DNA of 64,000 nt from the NCBI GenBank assembly GCA_965203835.1, contig OZ241919.1:868001-932000 (forward strand), in the 5' to 3' direction. Below are positions 34,399-42,442 of this stretch, piece by piece. Numbering within the stretch: position 1 is the stretch's first letter; every line of letters begins with the position of its first letter. The translations under genes were made by a program, and so were the position numbers. This DNA is from CBDCFV01 sp965203835. GTDB taxonomy: Bacteria > Chloroflexota > Dehalococcoidia > Lucifugimonadales > UBA3495. The notes beneath the pieces were generated by a model that did not search any database, was not told the origin of the DNA, and saw only the letters and a program-made list of their open reading frames with translations.

Positions 34399-35493
34399 AT
34401 GGCAGACAAGATTCGCTTGGGCATCATCGGCGCCAATATTCACCGGGGTTGGGCTGTCAGGTCCCACCTGCCCGCCGTGGTCGCCAGCCCGGAGTTCGAG
34501 CTTACGGCCGTCTGCACAACCCGCATGGAGAGCGCGGAAGAGTCCCGCCGGAAGTTCGGGGCCAAGCTGGCATTCTATGATTACCGAGAGATGCTGAGGC
34601 ACCCGGACATTGACGCCGTCGCCGTGAGCCTGAGGGTGCCGAATCACTACGAGCCCACCGTTGACGCCATCAACGCTGGCAAGCATGTCTATACCGAGTG
34701 GCCCCTTGGCCGCACTACCGCCGAGGCACAGGAGATGGCCGACCTGGCCCGGGCCAAGGGCGTCAGGAACATGGTGGGTCTCCAGTCCCGCGCTAACCCG
34801 GTGCTGTTGTATGTAAGGGACCTGATGGCAGCGGGCTATGTCGGAGAGGTCATGTCATGCCACGTGAGCCGCATCGCCGGAGGAGTGTTGCAGAGGCAGT
34901 CTGACCGTACCTGGCAGCGGGACCGAGAGTTGGGCGCCAACACGCTGACCATCACCCACGGCCACACCATCGACGCGCTGCGGTTCGTGGTCGGGGACTT
35001 CAGTCATGTTTCTTCGGTGGTCAGCACGCAGGCCGACCAGTGGTTCGAGACCGACACCAACCAAATGGTGGACGTAACCTCGCCGGACAATGTGCTGGTC
35101 AGCGGCAGGCTTGCCAACGGCGCGGTCGCGTCGGTACACGTCGCCAGCAACCCGTGGGCGGGCAGCGGCTACCGCATGGAGATATATGGCCGGGAAGGCA
35201 CCTTGGTAGCGTCATCCGGCGAATCCCCCAACCACGACGGCGTCCGCTTGCAGGGCGTACAGGGCGGCAACCGGCTCGAAGACCTGCCCATTCCTCCCGA
35301 ATACACCTATGTTCTGGAGGGAATGCCCCGGGGCGAAGCCTACAACGTGGGCCAGATGTATTACCAGTTTGGCCGAGGCATCCGGGAAGGGAACGACTGC
35401 CAGCCCGACTTCGACGAGGCCGTCCGGCTGCACCGGTTCATCGACGCAATACAGAAGGCATCTGACCATGGAACGGAGGTGGCCGTCAGATAG
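34399..35493 (+). CDS. Gfo/Idh/MocA family oxidoreductase
   Basis: 364 aa. The Rossmann opening RLGIIGANIHRGWAVRSHLP is followed by ELTAVCTTR and the signature GKHVYTEWPLGRTTAEAQEM, where EWPLG replaces the more common EKPL; this form is found in the galactose 1-dehydrogenase/Gal80-like branch. It is probably a sugar or polyol dehydrogenase using NAD(P). AAGGGGGG precedes the ATG. The gene ends five bases before the left copy of a 25-bp direct repeat. Confidence 0.88.
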   Translation: MADKIRLGIIGANIHRGWAVRSHLPAVVASPEFELTAVCTTRMESAEESRRKFGAKLAFYDYREMLRHPDIDAVAVSLRVPNHYEPTVDAINAGKHVYTEWPLGRTTAEAQEMADLARAKGVRNMVGLQSRANPVLLYVRDLMAAGYVGEVMSCHVSRIAGGVLQRQSDRTWQRDRELGANTLTITHGHTIDALRFVVGDFSHVSSVVSTQADQWFETDTNQMVDVTSPDNVLVSGRLANGAVASVHVASNPWAGSGYRMEIYGREGTLVASSGESPNHDGVRLQGVQGGNRLEDLPIPPEYTYVLEGMPRGEAYNVGQMYYQFGRGIREGNDCQPDFDEAVRLHRFIDAIQKASDHGTEVAVR

Positions 35494-35497
35494 CACC

Positions 35498-35522
35498 CGC
35501 CAACGCTACCGGTTGGGCCATT
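35498..35522. repeat. Left 25-bp direct repeat flanking the restriction gene
   Basis: It starts CGCCAACGCTACCGGTT and ends GGGCCATT. It matches 36761-36785 at 24 of 25 positions. The right copy covers the last codons of the jelly-roll gene (reading EWPNR-stop on the minus strand); this copy would read KWPNR-stop. It could be a target-site duplication or an attachment-type scar. Confidence 0.75.
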
Positions 35523-35673
35523 TCATCTCATCGAGTCTGACTCTTACGCTTGACGGCTCGCTGCAGTGACCTATAGAACCCTAAAGTATAATTGGGAGAT
35601 AGATAAAGGCGGGAAAACTTCGAACCAGAGTGGACAATGCAGCTTGGACATGTAGACGAGGAGGCGTTGAGGA

Positions 35674-36693
35674 ATGGCCGTGTGGGTGGTCAGAGCAGGA
35701 AGAAGAGGTGAAGGGGAAGAATTAGCCCTAGACAACGGAATGGTAAGCATCCATTTTGGTCTTTGGGTGAGCGTTACTGAGTTCGCTGATCGAGATGCCT
35801 TGCGAGACCACTTGATCAATGAAAACGATGGGGAGAGGACCGCCAAGGCAGCCGTATCCGCAGCCGGACAACTCTGGAATTTCGCTCATACAATCAGTGT
35901 AGGAGATGTGATTGTACTGCCCAGAAAGCAACCCAGAGTGGTAGCCGTGGGAACAGCAGCAGGAGCCTACGAGTACAGGCCTGATTTGGACCCTCCCCAT
36001 GTTCTTGCGGTGAATTGGAAAGCCCGCGATATACCGCGCGAGGACTTCGATCAGGACTTGCTCTATTCACTGGGCGGACTGGCGACAGTCTATCGTGTCA
36101 GGGCAAGCGATGCCCGGTCGCGTATCGAGCAAATCATGACTGACCATTTGGCGGAGCGACCGATTGACGTCAGAGACGCCGCCGCAACAACGGATGATGA
36201 AATATTCCAAGTTGACTTGGAAGAGCAGATCTCTGAACGAATTTTGGACCGCATTCGTCAAATGTACTCCGGCGTTAAGCTGGAATACCTTGTAGCAAGT
36301 ATATTGAGGGCCTCCGGATACAACGCTCTGGAGACTCGTCGAGGACCCGACGGGGGGATAGATGTGGTTGCCGGCCAAGGTGATATGGGGTTTGGACAAC
36401 CGAGGTTATGCGTTCAAGTGAAATCGGGGCGCTCTGCCGTAACCCGGCCTGAATACGACCAACTCAGAGGCAACATCAACACTTTCGGTGCGAACCACGG
36501 ACTGCTAGTCAGCCTCGGCGACTTCACTAGAGACGTGAGAGTCGAAAACGAACGGTCATTTTTCCAGATCCGTTTATGGGGACCTAACGACTTGGTAAAC
36601 AAGTTGCTGGAGACCTATGATGCTCTTCCGGACGACATCCAGAAGGACATCCCACTCAGAAACCGTAGGGTTCTGGTAGAAACAGAAGGCTAG
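35674..36693 (+). CDS. Mrr-type restriction endonuclease with N-terminal PUA/EVE-like domain
   Basis: 339 aa. Residues ~1-140 (AVWVVRAGRRGEGE..., VSVGDVIVLPRKQPRVVAVG) have the strand pattern of PUA/EVE-like modified-base readers. Residues ~190-310 are an Mrr-cat nuclease: LEYLVASILRASGYNALETR, then GPDGGIDVVAG and LCVQVKSG, giving the D...(Q)xK active site, and later VSLGDFTRDV. The combination suggests cleavage of modified DNA. There is no methylase next to it, in keeping with a modification-dependent enzyme. The gene and its flanks look less GC-rich than the neighbourhood and lie between 25-bp direct repeats, which suggests acquisition. Confidence 0.8.
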   Translation: MAVWVVRAGRRGEGEELALDNGMVSIHFGLWVSVTEFADRDALRDHLINENDGERTAKAAVSAAGQLWNFAHTISVGDVIVLPRKQPRVVAVGTAAGAYEYRPDLDPPHVLAVNWKARDIPREDFDQDLLYSLGGLATVYRVRASDARSRIEQIMTDHLAERPIDVRDAAATTDDEIFQVDLEEQISERILDRIRQMYSGVKLEYLVASILRASGYNALETRRGPDGGIDVVAGQGDMGFGQPRLCVQVKSGRSAVTRPEYDQLRGNINTFGANHGLLVSLGDFTRDVRVENERSFFQIRLWGPNDLVNKLLETYDALPDDIQKDIPLRNRRVLVETEG

Positions 36694-36760
36694 GTATATG
36701 ATCGGTATCTGGTTACCGTCAAGCCCTTCAATACATGAGCAACCGCACCAAGTGTCCCCA

Positions 36761-36785
36761 CGCCAACGCTACCGGTTCGGCCATT
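36761..36785. repeat. Right 25-bp direct repeat flanking the restriction gene
   Basis: Partner of 35498-35522 with one mismatch (TTCGG for TTGGG). It overlaps the 3' end of the gene at 36769-37287, which suggests that the original sequence was here and the left copy was generated on insertion. Confidence 0.75.
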
Positions 36786-37287
36786 CGAATCCCAGGTTAG
36801 CGTAGCGCACGAATACCGTCCCGAAAGGGGCGCCCATCGGGCCGTTGATCGCCAGTATGGCTATCGTGTGCCGGTTGCCGGGCGCAGCGTCGCCGGTGAC
36901 CTGAACTCGTTGCGGTACGTTGAGCCCCTGAATGGCCCCCCGATTCCCGTCGCATTCGCCGTCGATCCAGATTTCGCCGTAGTCATCGACACACGTCTCG
37001 AACCAGACACGCATCCCGTTGGTGGAACGTCCCTCCACTGTTTCGGGAATGGTGATGGTAGTCCGGTACCAGACGAAGCTGAAGCCGCTGGAAGTCCCTC
37101 GCGGCAGGTCGTCACACACTTCCCAAGCTGAGTCGTCGTAACCGGGCAACCGCGCCGGACTGCCCTGTCCCTGGGCCGTAAGCCCCTCGTTGGCTTCGCC
37201 GGGCACATAGCCTACGGAGTATCTCCATACGGCGCCCACGGCCGCTTGGCCTGAAGCCTCTGCAATATTGATGGTCGCTCTCGGCAT
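36769..37287 (-). CDS. Galactose-binding-like (jelly-roll) domain protein
   Basis: 172 aa, one domain. PGYDDSAWEVCDDLPRG, FSFVWYRTTITIPE, WFETCVDDYGEIWIDGE and RHTIAILAINGPMGAPFG follow the strand order of the sugar-binding jelly roll that is fused to glycosidases and sialate esterases. Here it stands alone, without signal peptide or catalytic domain. It may bind a ligand or be a detached accessory domain. AGGTGA precedes the ATG. Its last codons are duplicated at 35498-35522. Confidence 0.7.
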   Translation of the reverse strand: MPRATINIAEASGQAAVGAVWRYSVGYVPGEANEGLTAQGQGSPARLPGYDDSAWEVCDDLPRGTSSGFSFVWYRTTITIPETVEGRSTNGMRVWFETCVDDYGEIWIDGECDGNRGAIQGLNVPQRVQVTGDAAPGNRHTIAILAINGPMGAPFGTVFVRYANLGFEWPNR

Positions 37288-37508
37288 TTCTTCACCTGCT
37301 GGGTAAGTTCAATTGGTTTGTCCACGCATTTTAACAGCGCAAGGTCGTAGCAACAGCCTCCGGAAACCTGACACAATACCTTCCCCCATTTCTGTTGACG
37401 GAGACTTGACCGCACCGTAGACTCCATTCACCGAACAGTGGGAGTCTGCGAAACGGCGTTCGGGAGCCACAGGAACAACCGCACAAGGGCCGCGCAGGGG
37501 GTCGTAAT

Positions 37509-38435
37509 ATGCCGAGGTTAGCAGCCGACAAGTACGTTTCCAAGGTCAGCAAGCCGGACGACATTGACCAGTTCTGGGACGATGTACTGGCTGAGACCGC
37601 CAAAATACCCCTGGACCCGGAAGTGGTCCTTGACCCGTTGCGGTCTTCCGAAGAAATAGATGTCTACGAGGTCTTCTACACCAGCTTGGACATGGTCCGT
37701 ATCGCGGGCTGGTATGCCGTGCCCAAGCAACGGGACGGCCTGCTGCCCGGCCTGTTGCAGGTGCCCGGATATAACATGGAGCCTCCGGTGCCCAAGGTCT
37801 GGGCCCGCAAGGGCTATGCGGCTTTCAGCGCCGCCCCGAGGGGAAAACTGCGCAGCAACCGCCAGTTCAACCCGGGCTACCCCGGCCTGCTCACCTATGG
37901 CATGGTGGACCGGAATGTGTACTCGTACCGCGGTTTCTACATGGACGCTTGCCGGGCGGTGGAGTTCCTGTTGACCCGTGACGAAGTGGACAGCAACATG
38001 ATCGGCGTGACCGGCCACAGCCAAGGCGGCGGCCTCACCGTTTCCACCGCCGCCCTGAGGCCGGAGATCAAGGCCGCCGCCGCGGGCGCTCCGTACCTCT
38101 GCGGGTACATGGACGCCATAGAGTTGACTGACGCCTATCCCTACCAAGAGATTGCCGACTATCTGCGAATGAACCCGGAAAGCCGGCAGCAGGTGGAGGA
38201 CACCCTGGCATACTTCGACGGCATCAACCTGGCCCACCGGATTACTTGCCCCATCATCGTCAGCGTCGGACTCCAGGACAGCACCTGCCCGCCGGAGACG
38301 GGCTACGCTATGTTCAATGCCATCGCTAGCGAAGACAAGAAGATGTATGCCTATGACGGCCACGGCCACGACGCCAACAACCACGAGCACACCGCCGTAA
38401 TCGACGCCTTCATGGCCAAACACCTCAAGTCGTAA
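37509..38435 (+). CDS. Acetylxylan esterase/cephalosporin deacetylase-like hydrolase
   Basis: 308 aa, AXE1-type alpha/beta hydrolase. It begins RLAADKYVSKVSKPDDIDQF with the family's Asp-Phe-Trp (DQFWDDVL) opening. The nucleophile is Ser171 in GVTGHSQGGG. The acid lies in VGLQDSTCPP and the His in YDGHGHDANNHE. Relatives remove acetyl groups from xylan or antibiotics. AGGGGG precedes the ATG. The related protein at 39393-40310 lacks the serine. Confidence 0.87.
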   Translation: MPRLAADKYVSKVSKPDDIDQFWDDVLAETAKIPLDPEVVLDPLRSSEEIDVYEVFYTSLDMVRIAGWYAVPKQRDGLLPGLLQVPGYNMEPPVPKVWARKGYAAFSAAPRGKLRSNRQFNPGYPGLLTYGMVDRNVYSYRGFYMDACRAVEFLLTRDEVDSNMIGVTGHSQGGGLTVSTAALRPEIKAAAAGAPYLCGYMDAIELTDAYPYQEIADYLRMNPESRQQVEDTLAYFDGINLAHRITCPIIVSVGLQDSTCPPETGYAMFNAIASEDKKMYAYDGHGHDANNHEHTAVIDAFMAKHLKS

Positions 38436-38526
38436 GACCGTGTTGTATGCTTGCTCCCGCGATTAGACGGCGCCGCGACTGTGTTATCATCGCTCCCGGA
38501 TATGCCGCGTTTTTAAGAGGGTCGTG

Positions 38527-39309
38527 ATGACCACTAAAATCACAATGATTCCCTATAATCGCCAAGGCGAGATCGACTACGCCAGCCTGGAGTTCGACCC
38601 CGATAAGCCCGCGGCGGAAAAGCCGGACGCAATGGAACAACGCCAGGAACAAGCGGAAATTTACGGGCTGCTGCGAGCAAGGTTCACCGAATTCGGTCAA
38701 CGTCCCGACGTGTTGCTGGACTTCGATACCTACATCTGCTACGACCGCCGTAATCTCAACGTCCGCATCTGCCCGGACATCTGCCTCGTCTTCGGAGTCG
38801 ACAACGGATCTATCCGCCCCCGCCGGTTGTATTTGCCTTGGGAAGCGGGCAAGCCCCCCGACTGGGTGCTGGAAGTGGCATCGCCGACCACCGGACGGGT
38901 GGATGTTAGCCGCAAACCGAGAGTGTACGCCCATATCGGGGTCCCGGAATACTGGCGGTTCGACCCATCGGGTGGACGCTATCACGGGGAACCCTTGGCC
39001 GGAAACATTCTGGTCAACGGAGAGTATCAACCCGTGGAGTTGACCACCGCTCCGGACGGAATCCTCAAGGGGTACAGCCCGGTGTTGGGTCTGAGCTTGG
39101 CATGGGACGAAGGCTGGCCCCGGCTCTACGATCCGTCGACGGGCATGTACCTGGAAAACTGGCGGGAAACCGCTGCCCGCGCCGCCCAAGCACAGCGCGA
39201 TGCAGATGCTGCCCAAGCTGAACGTGACGCCGAGGTCGCCGCTCGCGCCTCCGCCGAGGCAGAAGTGCGGCGCCTGCGTGAAATGCTCCGGCGCCAGCAA
39301 TCGGAGTAA
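38527..39309 (+). CDS. Uma2 family endonuclease-like protein with C-terminal coiled coil
   Basis: 260 aa from the ATG at 38527, with GAGGG upstream. DICLVFGVDNG, PPDWVLEVASPTTGRVD and RKPRVYAHIGVPEYWRFD are the Uma2 PD-(D/E)xK-like elements. The C-terminal ~50 residues are an Ala/Gln/Arg coiled coil (AQRDADAAQAERDAEVAARA). It is a paralogue of 539-1315 but without the perfect DNA repeats. Confidence 0.85.
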   Translation: MTTKITMIPYNRQGEIDYASLEFDPDKPAAEKPDAMEQRQEQAEIYGLLRARFTEFGQRPDVLLDFDTYICYDRRNLNVRICPDICLVFGVDNGSIRPRRLYLPWEAGKPPDWVLEVASPTTGRVDVSRKPRVYAHIGVPEYWRFDPSGGRYHGEPLAGNILVNGEYQPVELTTAPDGILKGYSPVLGLSLAWDEGWPRLYDPSTGMYLENWRETAARAAQAQRDADAAQAERDAEVAARASAEAEVRRLREMLRRQQSE

Positions 39310-39392
39310 CCTGCCCCTCGGCCAAGAGTAAGATAGCGGGACTACCACATCACAGAGAGTTTCTGGAACATATCTATACCGGACTTGATAAT

Positions 39393-40310
39393 ATGACGAC
39401 ATTCAGCGGAGCAAAGCCGGACGGCTTCGATGCCTACTGGCAGACCGTTATGGACGAGTTGGCGGCGATCCCGCCGGCGCCCGAGGTGGAGGAGATTCAG
39501 ATACGCTCCACCGATTTTGCCACTGCATACGGCGTGCATTTAACCTCCATCGGCCCATACCGGATTTTTGCTTATCTCAGCATCCCCAAGGGCGATGGCC
39601 CTTTCCCCGCCAAGTACTTCCTGCCTCGCTATGGAAGCGTGGTGGACGTGGTGCCCCAAGGCACCGCCAACGGCCAGCGCAACCAGTACGTCACGTTTTC
39701 CTTGGCCGCCCGCGGGCAGAGAGGCGCGGACCAGCCCTACGCGGCCAGCTTCCCAGGGTTGCTTACCGATGGCATCGACGATCCCGCAACCTACGTCTAC
39801 CGGGGCATTGTCGCCGACTGCTGTCGCGGCTTGGAGTACCTGGCCGGGCGGCCGGAGGTCGATAAGAAACGGATAGCCGCCATCGGAACGGACCTGGCCC
39901 TGACGATAGCCGCCCTCTCTTCACAAGTCACCCACGTTGTTTGCAGTCCCTCCCTATCGTACGGGGCCGCGGATCTGGCCCCGCGCACCGGCGCATACCC
40001 GTTGGAGGAAATCAACGATTACCTGCGGCTGCATCCGTCCCGTCGGGAACAGGTGCACCACACGCTCTCCTACTTCGACCTCAGGTGGTTCGCGTCCCAG
40101 GTCAACACCACCACCCTGCTGATGACCGGCGGTGACGCCACGGGGTTGAGCGCCGGCGACGTCGGACTCTTGGCTCAAGCGGTTGCGGGAGAAACCGAGG
40201 TGTACGAGTCGCAGCATTCCGGCTACAAGGACGGCGTGTACAGCGAGGAGTGGCTGACCCGGCAGTTCGGACTGGAAACGCCCAGCCTGCCTCCCCACTG
40301 GCAGTCGTAG
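39393..40310 (+). CDS. Acetylxylan esterase-like protein with Asp in place of Ser nucleophile
   Basis: 305 aa. Similar in length and order to 37509-38435: GFDAYWQTVMDELA at the N-terminus, YGSVVDVVPQG, ARGQRGADQPYAASFPGLLT and ATYVYRGIVADCCRGLEYL. At the nucleophile elbow it reads IAAIGTDLALTIAAL, where the esterase has GHSQGG, so Asp167 replaces the serine. The acid/His region is also unusual (TGGDATGLSAGD, HSGYKDGV). It may be a non-catalytic relative, or may use Asp as nucleophile as in dehalogenases and epoxide hydrolases. The ribosome site is weak. An LLM gene follows 52 bases later. Confidence 0.8.
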   Translation: MTTFSGAKPDGFDAYWQTVMDELAAIPPAPEVEEIQIRSTDFATAYGVHLTSIGPYRIFAYLSIPKGDGPFPAKYFLPRYGSVVDVVPQGTANGQRNQYVTFSLAARGQRGADQPYAASFPGLLTDGIDDPATYVYRGIVADCCRGLEYLAGRPEVDKKRIAAIGTDLALTIAALSSQVTHVVCSPSLSYGAADLAPRTGAYPLEEINDYLRLHPSRREQVHHTLSYFDLRWFASQVNTTTLLMTGGDATGLSAGDVGLLAQAVAGETEVYESQHSGYKDGVYSEEWLTRQFGLETPSLPPHWQS

Positions 40311-40362
40311 GGGCGGACTCACCCGGTATGGCCCATCTTCCCGAAGTGAATGGAGGGAAACC

Positions 40363-41469
40363 GTGAAAGCGTCTTATCTCGGTGCGATGGGGTATTCGCA
40401 GCGGCATACGTTCCCGACTACCTGGCCTATCCCGCCGGTGTACCATGATCCGGAGACCTCGGTGCGCAGCTACCAGGAAGGCATGGACGAGTGCGAGTTC
40501 GCCGAGGAAATGGGGTTCGACTGGGTCAGCTTCTCCGAACACCACTATTCCGGGCGGATCGCCACGGCGGCTCCGGCGGTGATGGCCGCCGCCGTGGCCG
40601 AGCGATGCAAAAGGGTCAAGATCGCCATGCTGGGGCAACTGCTGCCCTTGAACAACCCGGTGCGATGCGCGGAAGAACTGGGGATGCTGGACAACATTAC
40701 CAACGGGCGGCTCATCATCGGTTTCCTGCGGGGCACTCCCAACGAGGACCAGACCTACGGCGTTAATCCCGCCGAGGGCCGGGGAAGGCTCTTAGAGGGG
40801 ATGGACCTCATCCTCAAGGCGTTGACCGAGCCCCAGCCCTTTTCCTGGGAAGGACGCTACCACCAGTACCGCACCGTGTCCGTGTGGCCTCTTCCGGTAC
40901 AGCAACCCCTGCCCCCGGTAATCGTTGCGACTCGCAGCGACGATACGGTCCGGTACGCCGCCGATCATCAATTGGGCTTGGGAGTCTCGTTCGTGCCCCC
41001 GGAACAGATGGCGGCGGTCACCAGCAAGTACTTTCAATGGTGCGCCGAGGCGGGATGGCAGCCGGAGCCGGACCAAGTGGTCTACCGGGGAAGCATCTAC
41101 TTGGCTGAAACCGACAAGCAGGCCGACGACTGGCTGGCCAAACGCACAGGCATCGGTCCCGTTCCCGGCGGCATCGTTATGCGGCCCAACGTCACCAGGG
41201 CTGTCAACGCTTCACGGGCCGGGGAAGAGTTCGACCTTCGCAACGTCCTCGCCGGCAGCCCCCAGGGAGACGTTGTTGGTGTGGCCAGAGGACTGAACTT
41301 CATGGGCGGTCCCGACAGGGTCGTGGAACAAATCAAGCAGTTCCATGACGAGTGCGGCGCGGGCGTGGTGGACTTATTCTTCCAGCAACCCGGTGTCGAC
41401 CACCGCGAGGTTATGCGAGAGATTGACCTGTTCGGCAAGGAAGTCCTTCCCCGGATCCGGGAGTTTTAA
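40363..41469 (+). CDS. LLM class flavin-dependent oxidoreductase
   Basis: 368 aa. The start is GTG at 40363, preceded by TGGAGGG at ideal spacing. FAEEMGFDWVSFSEHHYSG, CKRVKIAMLGQLLPLNNPVR and NGRLIIGFLRGTPNEDQTYG are luciferase-like barrel blocks. QFHDECGAGVVDLFFQQPG is the late strand. It belongs to the longer FMN-type LLM group like 14008-15129. It sits between two atypical alpha/beta hydrolases on the same strand and may share a pathway with them. Confidence 0.9.
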   Translation: MKASYLGAMGYSQRHTFPTTWPIPPVYHDPETSVRSYQEGMDECEFAEEMGFDWVSFSEHHYSGRIATAAPAVMAAAVAERCKRVKIAMLGQLLPLNNPVRCAEELGMLDNITNGRLIIGFLRGTPNEDQTYGVNPAEGRGRLLEGMDLILKALTEPQPFSWEGRYHQYRTVSVWPLPVQQPLPPVIVATRSDDTVRYAADHQLGLGVSFVPPEQMAAVTSKYFQWCAEAGWQPEPDQVVYRGSIYLAETDKQADDWLAKRTGIGPVPGGIVMRPNVTRAVNASRAGEEFDLRNVLAGSPQGDVVGVARGLNFMGGPDRVVEQIKQFHDECGAGVVDLFFQQPGVDHREVMREIDLFGKEVLPRIREF

Positions 41470-41538
41470 GCGAGAACTGAAATTGGTTGAAGCACTGTTC
41501 ACCCTGGGGATCATCCGGGGATACAAACGGGGATTGGC

Positions 41539-42300
41539 ATGTCATTGAACTCGAGTCATGGGGACCCAAACAGCGACCTGATCAATCTCTTTCAAGCGGA
41601 CACCCGCAACATGGTAGTCATGCTGGACCCTGCTAGGTGGGATGATTCCCCGCTGCGTGACGCGTTGGCCGCCAAGTACAAAGTCGCCAGGATGCAATTG
41701 ACTCGGTATAACCTGTTGCGCCAGGAGGACGGGCCGCGGCAGGTCCACGACGTAGCAGAGTCGCTGATAGACGTAATCGGCAAGATGGCGCCGGAAGAGA
41801 AGTACACCCTTGTCGCCGGGTCCACCGCCGCCACAGTCGCCCTGTGGCTGACGCTGATGGCGCCTGAAGCCGTGGAAGCGCTGGTCTTGATTTCACCCGT
41901 CGCAGTCCTACCCATGGGTAATCCCGTAACGGCAAGGCCGGAGCAACTGCTCGCCCACTTGGAAAACGTCGAAGGGTTGCTCCAGTTGGAGACCGACCAG
42001 ACCGAGGCATTGAGCGCGCTCATTGGAGGCGGCGCCCACGACTCGGAGTTGGAAAGCAGGCTGGAGCAGGTGTCCTGCGCAACCCTGGCGATCTTCGGCC
42101 TGAGCGACCGGTTGATTTCGCCAGAAGCGCCCCGGGTCTACCGGGAAAAGATACCCAACAGCAACATCTGCCTCATTTACGACGCCGGACACGCCATAGT
42201 AGCGGACCGCCCGCAGGCGTTGATTGACACGGTGATGGACTTCGTCGAGCGGCGGGACGCGTTCGTTGTAGGTCGCGAGTCCAGCGTCATCAACCCCTAG
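41539..42300 (+). CDS. Alpha/beta hydrolase-fold protein with atypical elbow
   Basis: 253 aa. The elbow TLVAGSTAATVALWL keeps a serine (Ser95) but has A-G-S-T-A in place of G-x-S-x-G. AIFGLSDRLISPEA carries the usual Asp and YDAGHAIVADRP the catalytic His. The N-terminal part has no clear HG oxyanion motif (VVMLDPARWDDSP). It is probably a divergent hydrolase. It lies 69 bases after the LLM gene. Confidence 0.75.
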   Translation: MSLNSSHGDPNSDLINLFQADTRNMVVMLDPARWDDSPLRDALAAKYKVARMQLTRYNLLRQEDGPRQVHDVAESLIDVIGKMAPEEKYTLVAGSTAATVALWLTLMAPEAVEALVLISPVAVLPMGNPVTARPEQLLAHLENVEGLLQLETDQTEALSALIGGGAHDSELESRLEQVSCATLAIFGLSDRLISPEAPRVYREKIPNSNICLIYDAGHAIVADRPQALIDTVMDFVERRDAFVVGRESSVINP

Positions 42301-42302
42301 CC

Positions 42303-42382
42303 GCCTGCCCCCGGCGGGTTTCCCACCCCCGTCTCCCCCGCGAAGGCGGGGGCCGAGGGCAGGCTCTGCGCGGGAAGACGGT
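42303..42382. repeat. Dispersed GC palindrome, composite copy
   Basis: GCCTGCCCCCGGCGGGTTTC followed by a nested CCCCCGCGAAGGCGGGGG hairpin and GGGCAGGCTCTGCGCGGGAA. It combines both repeat modules in one intergenic gap. Confidence 0.75.
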
Positions 42383-42442
42383 AAGGGGGACGGCTGATCC
42401 ACCAACTGCCCATCCGGAAGCGCTACAGGAGACGTTGCAACC

